This document shows positions 1 to 5,920 of a stretch of 9,127 nt of DNA, piece by piece (within the stretch, counting starts at the first letter, position 1; the number at the start of each line of letters is the position of its first letter). The stretch comes from CAYVFC01 sp964450715 (GTDB lineage Bacteria > Myxococcota_A > Polyangia > Polyangiales > JAFGIB01), in contig CAYVFC010000217.1 in NCBI GenBank assembly GCA_964450715.1, positions 1-9,127 on the forward strand, read 5' to 3'. Below the pieces are notes generated by a model. It was not told the DNA's origin. It ran no database searches and saw only the letters and a program-made list of their open reading frames with translations. The translations under genes and the position numbers were made by a program.

Positions 1-1
1 C

Positions 2-1018
2 GCACGGGCCCTGCGCGCGCTGGGCGAGGCCGCGCTGGCGACCGACGCCGCCGGCGAGGCGGCGGGAGCGTTCGAGCGCTTGCTGGCCATCGCGCCCGAT
101 GGTCCCGACCCGCTCGTCTGGCTGGGCAAGGCCCGTCGGCAGGAGGCGGACGCCGAGGCGGCGGAGGGGCTCTTTCGCCGTGCTCTGGAGCTCTCGCCCC
201 AGCACACCGATGCCATGTTCGCGCTGGGAAGGCTTCTGCTCGACCGGGGCGAGTACGAGCAGGCGGACGAATATTATCAGCGTATCGCGGAGAATGATGG
301 CGACTCGCTACGCGGCCGGCTGGGCCGGGTCGAGGCGCTCACCGGCATGGGCCGGTTGCGGGATGCTCGGCAGCAGCTGGAAGGTATCGAGGAGCGACTG
401 CGCCGCACCGCGCAGGTACGCATGACCGGCGCACGCCTGGCCCTGGCGCGGGGCCGTTACGGCGAGACGCTGGCGCTGCTCGGACCGTTGATGAAGGTCG
501 GGACGCGCGATCCGCGCGTGATCACGCTCTACGGGGACGCCGAATATGCTGCCGGCCAGGTGGACAACGCGGCGGCCAGCTACAACAAGGCGCTGGCCAT
601 CGACGCCGATCTGCCCGAGGCTCTGCTGGGGCGGGCCGAGGTCTTCGTGCGCGCCGACAGGCCTGCCGACGCCCTGGCCGTTCTGCAGCGGGCGGCAACC
701 TCGCTCGCCTCGCACGTCCGACCGCCCCAGGCCAGGGCGCGCATGCTGACCCTGCTCGGACGCGCCTATATCCAGGCCGTAGGCGGCAAGACCTCCGAGA
801 AAGCCCGCCAGGCGTTGGCGGCCGCCGTGGCCATCGACGGCGCTCCTTCCGAGGCCTTCTTCTGGTTGGGCGAGTCGCAGGCAGGCGTGCAGACCACCGA
901 GGCCCGTACGGCCTACGAGCGCTACTTGAAGCTGCAGCCCAATGGCCGGTACGCTGAAAGGGCGAGGCGCGCGCTCGCGCCTCGCGACCACGACAGCGTG
1001 GTCGCCTACAACCGCTAG
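2..1018 (+). CDS. TPR-repeat protein, 5'-truncated by window edge
   Basis: The reading frame is open from base 2 to the TAG at 1016-1018, giving 338 residues with no start in view, so the N-terminus lies outside the window. The first TTG at position 80 falls inside a TPR helix and is not a credible start. The protein is almost wholly helical tetratricopeptide repeats, about eight units. Typical signatures include 'ALGRLLLDRGEYEQADEYYQ', 'NAAASYNKALAIDADLPEAL' and the final 'AYERYLKLQPNGRYAERARR'. TPR arrays are protein-interaction scaffolds; no catalytic motif is visible. The C-terminus ends in a short polar tail. The neighbouring lipoprotein with AgmX-like domains suggests an envelope-associated assembly, but the missing N-terminus (signal peptide, zinc-ribbon or kinase domain) would decide location and role. 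The fold is confident; the function is unknown. Confidence 0.85.
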   Translation, partial: ARALRALGEAALATDAAGEAAGAFERLLAIAPDGPDPLVWLGKARRQEADAEAAEGLFRRALELSPQHTDAMFALGRLLLDRGEYEQADEYYQRIAENDGDSLRGRLGRVEALTGMGRLRDARQQLEGIEERLRRTAQVRMTGARLALARGRYGETLALLGPLMKVGTRDPRVITLYGDAEYAAGQVDNAAASYNKALAIDADLPEALLGRAEVFVRADRPADALAVLQRAATSLASHVRPPQARARMLTLLGRAYIQAVGGKTSEKARQALAAAVAIDGAPSEAFFWLGESQAGVQTTEARTAYERYLKLQPNGRYAERARRALAPRDHDSVVAYNR

Positions 1019-1021
1019 ACC

Positions 1022-1186
1022 CTTAGGGTCCGTGACAAAATAACTCGATCAGATTTCGGAGCGCGACGGCCCCGGATGCAAGGCGCGACGACGAGAAATA
1101 TTGGGGATATTTTGCGGAGGAGCAACGCAGCAGCCGGGGCCGTCCCGCCCGAAAGATGGATGAGTTATTTTGTCACGGACCCTTAG
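1022..1186. mobile_element. MITE-like palindromic fold-back element (about 155 bp) with CTTAG flanks
   Basis: The 20-bp arm GGTCCGTGACAAAATAACTC at 1027-1046 is repeated as its exact reverse complement at 1162-1181. The direct repeat CTTAG flanks both ends (1022-1026 and 1182-1186), as expected for a target-site duplication. The palindrome continues inward around a centre near 1104: TTTCGG at 1054-1059 pairs with 1149-1154, the 11-bp GACGGCCCCGG at 1065-1075 pairs with 1134-1144 (one-base offset), and AAATAT at 1096-1101 pairs with ATATTT at 1107-1112 over a 5-nt loop. There is no room for a transposase. The structure therefore fits a non-autonomous miniature inverted-repeat element that would need a transposase supplied elsewhere. 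Transcribed, it would fold into one long hairpin between the TPR gene and the lipoprotein gene, where it might attenuate read-through or stabilise the upstream mRNA. The longer match GACCCTTAG at 1018-1026 and 1178-1186 leaves the exact duplication length uncertain. I do not recognise the family. Confidence 0.72.
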
Positions 1187-1214
1187 CGCCAGCCGGCCAG
1201 CAGGAGCCTTATCG

Positions 1215-1940
1215 ATGACCAGGACCGTCTCGCCCGTCTGGGTTCTTCTCGCCCTTGTCGCCGCCGCTTGCGGGGGCGGACCGGAACCGCAGCCCACCAC
1301 CGTACAGCAGAGCGACCTCGAGCAAGAGGAAGAAGAGGAATACAAGGAGGTCGGCGCCGTGGGGATCATGGGCACCATTCCCACCATGCGCATCCAGGAG
1401 AGGTTCGAGATGAAGCTGCTCAGCTTCGAGCGCTGTTTCAGGGAGAGGGAGGGGCCGCTTCCCTACATCGGCGGCCACGTCGAGTTCTACTTCCGGGTCG
1501 CGCTGGACGGCAGCGTGCGCTGGGCCTACCTGCGCAACAGCAGCGTGGGCGACCGCGAGACCGAGCGCTGTCTGCTCGACATCACGCGGCGCATGAAGTT
1601 CCCGCGGCCGCGCGGCGGCGGCGAGGCCGAGATCGGCTGGGGCTTCGACCGGGATCCGAATCCGGAGGTGCGCGATCCGGTGGAGCTGGACGCGAGCAGC
1701 GCCGCCGCTCTGGTGCGGGAGAATGCCGAGCCCATCGCGGCCTGCGGAATACCTTCTTCAACCGTGACCGTGACCGCTTACGTGGCCCCGGGCGGACAGG
1801 TCGCCGCCGCCGGTGCGCACTCGTCCTACCGGGGAGCGGCCGAGGACGCGGTCCTGGATTGCGTCACCGAGATGGTCTCCGGCTGGACCCTGCCTGATCC
1901 CGGCTCATACGCCGGCAAGATCAGCTTCGAGGTGCCCTGA
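1215..1940 (+). CDS. Lipoprotein with two tandem AgmX/PglI-like C-terminal domains
   Basis: This encodes 241 residues. The ATG at 1215 has AGGAG at 1202-1206 with 8-nt spacing, and it gives a lipoprotein signal peptide: a short basic start, hydrophobic residues 8-18, then AAAC with Cys19 followed by Gly-Gly-Gly. Residues 30-46 are an acidic, glutamate-rich linker. Residues about 58-146 match the AgmX/PglI C-terminal pattern known from myxobacteria: a helix ending in Cys74, 'GHVEFYFRVALDGSVRWAYL', then Cys119 and 'MKFPRPRGGG'. Residues about 165-241 repeat the same order in degenerate form: Cys177, 'VTVTAYVAPGGQVAAAG', Cys216, 'WTLPDPG' and a final beta strand 'KISFEV'. The two cysteines in each copy could form disulfides in the periplasm. 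The domain resembles TonB-C-like modules that bind envelope partners. The partner here is unknown; the adjacent TPR protein is a candidate. The AGGAG site lies only 16 nt beyond the fold-back element. Confidence 0.8.
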   Translation: MTRTVSPVWVLLALVAAACGGGPEPQPTTVQQSDLEQEEEEEYKEVGAVGIMGTIPTMRIQERFEMKLLSFERCFREREGPLPYIGGHVEFYFRVALDGSVRWAYLRNSSVGDRETERCLLDITRRMKFPRPRGGGEAEIGWGFDRDPNPEVRDPVELDASSAAALVRENAEPIAACGIPSSTVTVTAYVAPGGQVAAAGAHSSYRGAAEDAVLDCVTEMVSGWTLPDPGSYAGKISFEVP

Positions 1941-1954
1941 TCCATCTGGCGACG

Positions 1955-1963
1955 TGCTATCCT
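1955..1963 (+). promoter_or_regulatory. Candidate extended -10 promoter for the SDR gene
   Basis: TGCTATCCT at 1955-1963 reads as an extended -10 (TG-N-TATCCT, four of six bases matching TATAAT). The GTG start at 1972 follows after 8 nt, and there is no Shine-Dalgarno-like purine run in between. A transcript starting about 7-8 nt past the -10 would begin at or next to the GTG, which suggests leaderless translation. No convincing -35 is seen, which an extended -10 can tolerate. This rests on pattern alone. Confidence 0.3.
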
Positions 1964-1971
1964 CCGGCCTC

Positions 1972-2829
1972 GTGAACGAGCGAACCCAAAACGGGGTATG
2001 CGTGGTCACCGGTGCCAGCGCCGGCATCGGCAGGGAGACGGCCAGGTTGATGGCCGAGCGCGGTTTCGAGCTGGTCGTGGTAGGGCGGGACCCCGAGCGT
2101 ACGCGCCAGGCCGCGGGGTACGTGCAAGGCCGCGGCCGCGGCGCCCGGGTCCGCTTCCATACCTGCGACTTCTCCTCGCTCGAGGAGGTCCGCGTACTCG
2201 GGCAGAAGCTGCTTCAGAGCGAGCCGCGCATCGACGTGCTGATCAACAACGCCGGGCTCTGGCACACCGAGCGGAAGCTGAGCCGGGACGGCTACGAGGA
2301 GACCTTTGCCGTCAATCACCTGGCGCCCTTCCTGCTCACCCACCTGCTGCTCGATCGGCTGAAACAGAGCGCGCCGTCGCGCATCGTGCACGTCTCCTCG
2401 CGGCTGCACGAGTTTCAGCGCCGTTTCGACTTCGACGACCTCGGGCGCGAGCACCGTTACCGCGGTATCCACGTTTATGCCCAGAGCAAGCTGGCCAACG
2501 TGATGTTTTCCACCGAGCTGGCCGAGCGGCTGCGCGACAGCGGCGTGGACGACGTTACCAGCAATGCCCTTCACCCGGGGGACGTGATCAGCGATATTCT
2601 GCGCGATCAACCCCTGCTCTACTTCCTGGGTCGGCAAGTGTCGTTCTTCTTCGATTCGCCCGCGCAGGCGTCGGTTACCTCGGTACACCTGGCCACTGAC
2701 GAGGCGCTGGCCCGGACCAGCGGCAAGTACTTCGTGAAATGCAGCGAGCGCGCCTCCTCGCGCGCCGTACACGACGCCGAGGCGCGCAAGCGCCTCTGGG
2801 ATCTAAGCGCCGAGATGGCTGGGCTGTAG
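1972..2829 (+). CDS. Short-chain dehydrogenase/reductase (retinol-dehydrogenase-like SDR)
   Basis: This is a 285-residue NAD(P)-dependent oxidoreductase of the classical SDR type. Visible motifs are the Rossmann glycine motif TGASAGIG (residues 13-20), NNAG (92-95), the 'HVSSR' strand with candidate catalytic Ser142/143, and the YxxxK catalytic pair in YAQSK (Tyr169, Lys173). A proline-glycine turn, 'LHPGDVISDI', follows. Arg37 in 'VVVGRDPERT', after the second strand, suggests NADP(H) preference, as is common in this family. The wide gap between Ser and Tyr and the 'RFDFDDL' insertion resemble retinol-dehydrogenase/WWOX-like SDRs, so a lipid or other hydrophobic alcohol/ketone is a reasonable substrate guess, not a demonstrated one. 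GTG 1972 was chosen because it begins 12 residues before the glycine motif; GTG 1954 is an in-frame alternative. Neither has a ribosome binding site. The gene lies 31 nt after the lipoprotein gene. Confidence 0.88.
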   Translation: MNERTQNGVCVVTGASAGIGRETARLMAERGFELVVVGRDPERTRQAAGYVQGRGRGARVRFHTCDFSSLEEVRVLGQKLLQSEPRIDVLINNAGLWHTERKLSRDGYEETFAVNHLAPFLLTHLLLDRLKQSAPSRIVHVSSRLHEFQRRFDFDDLGREHRYRGIHVYAQSKLANVMFSTELAERLRDSGVDDVTSNALHPGDVISDILRDQPLLYFLGRQVSFFFDSPAQASVTSVHLATDEALARTSGKYFVKCSERASSRAVHDAEARKRLWDLSAEMAGL

Positions 2830-2916
2830 AGCAGGCGGGAGCCAGAGAGCCGATCCGTTCTATAGCCGCCCCCTTCTCGATTGACATTCCCCGCCAACAC
2901 CGCAAGAAACAGGGCC

Positions 2917-4287
2917 ATGGAAGAGAAGGGGACGGTACGCGTGTCCTCGCCGCGACTGACTCCGCCGGCCGCTCTCGCCGGATTGATCGCCATCGTCTTC
3001 GTCGGCCACGTAGAGCTGATCGAGCGCTATCCCATACGTCGTCTGATCGGTGACGAAGGCGTATACGTGAGTCAAGCCCGGCAACACGCTCGCGAAGGAT
3101 GGGCTACGCTGCTGCCGGGCAATCTCGAGTTCTCCAAGAGGCCGTCGTTCTGGGGGCACGTTCTGAGCCGGGTCGCCCCTGACCCATCGGTGCTCGAGGA
3201 TCCGCCGGACGCGGAGAACGAGGATAATCCGGGTGGAGCAAAGGGGCGCATAATCAAGACGGCGTACCTGGACGGAGGACGGCGGCTCAATACCTTTCTG
3301 CTGCTCGGGCTGCTCATCGCGTTATATGCGCAGGGGCGGGCGCTCAGGCTGGGCGGATGGGTATCGCTGGCCCCGGTCGTTCTGCTGGCGGTGCAACCAC
3401 GCCTCGTCTTTCAGGTCCACTCGCTCTGGTCGGAGATGCTGTTCATGGCCTTGCAGACGGCGGCATTCGCCTGCCTGCTCTGGTATCCGCGAACCGGCAG
3501 GAGCGTTTACGCGGCGGTGGCCGGGCTCTTCATGGGGTTCGCCATCCTGACCCGCAGCACCTCTCTGTTGTTCGCGCCGCTGATCCCTATCTGGTTGTTC
3601 TGGGCCGGTGGCGCGCGGGGTCGAATCGTGCGGCGCCTGCTCGCACCGGCCGTTTTCGCGGTGGCGGTGGCGGCGGTCGTTACCCCTCAGCTGCGGGCGA
3701 ACTACGCATCCGGCCGTGGGTACCGGCTGGCGGCCAACACCTGGCTGAACGTCATGATCGGAATGAACCCCAGAACCTACCACGCCGGGCTGGCGGAAGC
3801 GTGGAGAGACGCTCGCGGAATGGTGAGCGGCGTGAAGAGGGGGAAGTCGCGTCCCGAAAAACTGGTGTCGCGAGAGGAGAAGGCGCGACAGACCGTATTG
3901 AACTACCTACGCCTCGCCGATCCGTGGGACCTTTTCCTCTTCCAGGTCAATCGCGGTTTCAACATCCTGACCCGAGGCCGGGCGGCGCTGCAGTGGTCGG
4001 TCGACAAGAAGACCTGGCCCGGACAGACGACGGACCGGCTGCGGCCCTGGATACCGGTCGACCGTCTGGCCTGGCTGGTTCTGCTCGCCGGCGGCCTGCT
4101 GGGGCTGGGGGTGCTCGCTTTTCGCGACCGGGGTTGGGCGCTGCCGGGCGCGTATGCGGCGTATTACCTGCTGGCGATGATGGCGGTGCCTATCAACGGG
4201 CGTATCTCGATCCAGCTGTTGCCGTTCCTCTGCCTGGGGACGGTGGGCCTGCTCCGGTTGAGAGCGAGGCCCGCTCCGGATCAGTAG
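2917..4287 (+). CDS. GT-C membrane glycosyltransferase (GT39/ArnT/PMT-like)
   Basis: This is a polytopic membrane protein of 456 residues from ATG 2917. After one N-terminal membrane helix (about residues 18-34) comes 'LIGDEGVY' with the acidic pair Asp46-Glu47. That is the position of the catalytic aspartate in the first periplasmic loop of GT-C enzymes, which transfer sugar from a polyprenyl-phosphate carrier. A long hydrophilic loop (about 40-122) is followed by roughly eight hydrophobic segments (near 125-140, 147-162, 172-190, 198-231, 241-258, 384-402, 409-425, 431-447). 'NVMIGMNPRTYHAG' and the terminal 'NGRISIQLLPFL' resemble conserved PMT/ArnT-like stretches. Acceptor and sugar cannot be told from sequence. 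The start is uncertain: GTG 2941 is preceded by AGAAGGGG with about 9-nt spacing and has a better ribosome site, while TTG 2881 would add 12 residues to the 456-residue form. The stop is 12 nt before the TetR-like gene, which suggests co-transcription. Confidence 0.8.
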   Translation: MEEKGTVRVSSPRLTPPAALAGLIAIVFVGHVELIERYPIRRLIGDEGVYVSQARQHAREGWATLLPGNLEFSKRPSFWGHVLSRVAPDPSVLEDPPDAENEDNPGGAKGRIIKTAYLDGGRRLNTFLLLGLLIALYAQGRALRLGGWVSLAPVVLLAVQPRLVFQVHSLWSEMLFMALQTAAFACLLWYPRTGRSVYAAVAGLFMGFAILTRSTSLLFAPLIPIWLFWAGGARGRIVRRLLAPAVFAVAVAAVVTPQLRANYASGRGYRLAANTWLNVMIGMNPRTYHAGLAEAWRDARGMVSGVKRGKSRPEKLVSREEKARQTVLNYLRLADPWDLFLFQVNRGFNILTRGRAALQWSVDKKTWPGQTTDRLRPWIPVDRLAWLVLLAGGLLGLGVLAFRDRGWALPGAYAAYYLLAMMAVPINGRISIQLLPFLCLGTVGLLRLRARPAPDQ

Positions 4288-4299
4288 AAGCCATCGCAA

Positions 4300-4977
4300 A
4301 TGGCGGGTCTCCCGCAGACATGGTATCTGGTGATGATGATATCGGGCGGTAAAAAACGAGATCTGGACAGGACGCGAAGGCGAATCCTAGACGCCGCCGC
4401 TCGCGAGTTTGCCGAGAAGGGGCTGGCGGGCGCTCGTATCGACGCCATCGCGGAGCGGGCCAAGGTCAACAAGGCCATGATCTACTACGTTCATGGCAGC
4501 AAGGAGGACTTGCACCTGGCCGTGATCCGGGATCTGTTCGAGGAGAAGATCATGCAGGTCGATTCCCGGGTGGCCGATGTCAGCCTCTCGGGTGACGATC
4601 TTCTCTCGATATTCGAGCTGTACTTCGACGCGTTTTTCGACCGGCAGGACTACGTACGCATCATGATCAACGACGCGGTCACCGGTGGCGTCGCCCTGCG
4701 TCGCTTGCGGAAGGAACGGCCCGAGCTGTTCGAGATTTTCGACACGCTCTCCGGCGTCTTCCGCAAATCGATGGCCGAGGGAAACATCCAGCCGGTCGAC
4801 CCGGACAAAAGCATCGTCATGATCGTTTTCGTCCTCTCCTCGTTGGTCTGCATGCTGCCCCACATGGACATCATCCGGCCCAGGCAGTCTGCCGAGTACA
4901 AGGCTCTGAGAGATCAGGAGCGCTGGAAGAGCTTCCTGAGAGCGGCGGTCGAGCGGCTGGTCGTGCCCGGCGACTGA
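4300..4977 (+). CDS. TetR/AcrR-family transcriptional regulator
   Basis: This encodes 225 residues from ATG 4300. The N-terminal DNA-binding domain is typical of TetR: a basic first helix, 'TRRRILDAAAREFAEKG' (residues 25-41), then the helix-turn-helix 'IDAIAERAKVNKAMIYY' (47-63) and 'GSKEDL' (66-71). The usual 'YYHFGSKE' is here YYVHGSKE, a small deviation just behind the recognition helix. The rest (about 75-220) is the helical ligand-binding and dimerisation domain, which gives no ligand clue. ATG 4300 has a modest AGAAG at 4286-4290. Alternatives are GTG 4330 and the ATG pair at 4333/4336, which would remove 10-12 poorly conserved residues and give a more usual TetR length. Lying 12 nt after the glycosyltransferase gene, it may be made from the same transcript and control it, but no operator palindrome was found. 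It converges on nudC with a 13-nt gap. Confidence 0.88.
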   Translation: MAGLPQTWYLVMMISGGKKRDLDRTRRRILDAAAREFAEKGLAGARIDAIAERAKVNKAMIYYVHGSKEDLHLAVIRDLFEEKIMQVDSRVADVSLSGDDLLSIFELYFDAFFDRQDYVRIMINDAVTGGVALRRLRKERPELFEIFDTLSGVFRKSMAEGNIQPVDPDKSIVMIVFVLSSLVCMLPHMDIIRPRQSAEYKALRDQERWKSFLRAAVERLVVPGD

Positions 4978-4990
4978 CCGACGCGTTTTG

Positions 4991-5905
4991 TTAGAGCTTG
5001 TCGTTCACGAAGGCGGCGATCATGCGGCCGGCCAGCGAGTAGTCGCCCGGGACGATGAAGCCGTGGGCGCCCGGATCGCCCAGCTCGGCGCGGCTGTACC
5101 AGCGGGCGTCCTCCAACTCGTCATCGCAGAGCACGATCTCCGTGTTCCGGGCTCGGGCGGTGAAGCCCAGCATGAGGGAGGCCGGAAAGGGCCAACCCTG
5201 CGAGCTGAAGTAGACCGGGTTCTCGATCTCGATGCCGACCTCTTCCTCGACCTCGCGTACCGCGGCCCGTTCCAGGCTCTCGCCGGGTTCGACGAAGCCG
5301 GCCAGCGCGGAGTATACACTAGGTATCCAGTGCGGCTGGCGGCCGAGCAGGCAGCGATCACCGTCGATGACCAGTACGTTGACCGATGGATCGGTGCGCG
5401 GGAAGTGCTCCTTTCCGCAGCCGGCGTCGGTGCAGGCTCGCAGGAAACCGCCCTGTCGGGGCTCGGTGCGTGCGCCGCAGAGGCCGCAGAATAGGCTCTG
5501 GGCGTGCCAGTAGAGAATGCCGCGCGCGTAGGCTCCCAGCCCCGCGTCATCCTGACCCATGGTGCCCATAACGTTGCGGATCTCCAGGAACTCGCCCTCT
5601 CCGGCCAAGCAGGAGTGCTCGAACGGATCGGCCAGCGAGGAGAGATCGATGGCGAAGCAGCCCCGGTCGCCGAGCAAACCCAGCCAGACCAGCTCGCCGT
5701 CGGTGTCGAGCAGCGAGCCGGCACGGCCGAGCGGCAGCCGGACGAGCGTCGGACGGGCGCCGGGCACGATCAGGTTCTGATCGCGCCATACCGGTATGAT
5801 CAGGGTATCCGGATTCGCAAGCCGGCTCTCCAGGGCGTCGATGTCCCGGCGCAGGCGGGCGGCGCGATCCAGCGAAAGGGGCTCGTTACCGCAGGGAATG
5901 GGCAT
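4991..5905 (-). CDS. nudC: NADH pyrophosphatase NudC (zinc-ribbon Nudix hydrolase)
   Basis: This is a 304-residue Nudix hydrolase that splits NAD(H) to NMN(H) and AMP; family members also remove NAD caps from RNA. The order of parts is as expected: an N-terminal NudC-type domain (about 1-135), a zinc ribbon with Cys140, Cys143, Cys158 and Cys163 followed by 'HFPRTDPSVNVLV', then a complete Nudix box from Gly203 to Ile225 (GX5E, Glu209, Arg217-Glu218, Glu221-Glu222, Gly224). The NADH-specific motif follows at 235-243 as SQGWPFPAS. Two departures stand out: the second cysteine pair is C-X4-C, not the common C-X2-C, and the motif normally reads SQPWPFP, so a conserved proline is glycine here. 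The ATG at 5905 lies 15 nt after the purF stop, with no clear ribosome site of its own, which suggests translational coupling in a purF-nudC operon. Confidence 0.93.
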   Translation of the reverse strand: MPIPCGNEPLSLDRAARLRRDIDALESRLANPDTLIIPVWRDQNLIVPGARPTLVRLPLGRAGSLLDTDGELVWLGLLGDRGCFAIDLSSLADPFEHSCLAGEGEFLEIRNVMGTMGQDDAGLGAYARGILYWHAQSLFCGLCGARTEPRQGGFLRACTDAGCGKEHFPRTDPSVNVLVIDGDRCLLGRQPHWIPSVYSALAGFVEPGESLERAAVREVEEEVGIEIENPVYFSSQGWPFPASLMLGFTARARNTEIVLCDDELEDARWYSRAELGDPGAHGFIVPGDYSLAGRMIAAFVNDKL

Positions 5906-5920
5906 GGGCCGGCTCGCGAT

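Noticed and set aside
308..991. A 227-codon minus-strand frame opposite the TPR gene
   Set aside because: The TPR repeats on the plus strand are unmistakable, and the minus frame has no recognisable domain.
1170..1214. In-frame TTG extension of the lipoprotein gene into the fold-back element
   Set aside because: The ATG at 1215 has a proper AGGAG and yields a lipoprotein signal peptide. The extension would bury that signal behind 15 residues encoded by the element and its flank.
1813..1971. Upstream extension of the SDR frame into the lipoprotein gene
   Set aside because: It overlaps the well-supported C-terminal domain of the lipoprotein, and SDR proteins normally begin a few residues before the glycine motif.
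2881..2909. TTGACA at 2881 as a -35 box for the glycosyltransferase gene
   Set aside because: The hexamer is perfect, but the best sequence at 17-nt spacing (AAGAAA) matches only three of six -10 bases. The resulting start would lie at about the ATG, so support is too weak to annotate.
3357..4352. A 331-codon plus-strand frame overlapping the glycosyltransferase gene
   Set aside because: It is a frame-shifted shadow rich in Arg/Gly/Ala. The overlapping frame has membrane helices and the GT-C Asp-Glu motif.
4975..5000. Bidirectional terminator between the convergent TetR and nudC genes
   Set aside because: The 13-nt gap holds a short T-run (TTTTG) but no stable stem could be formed next to it.
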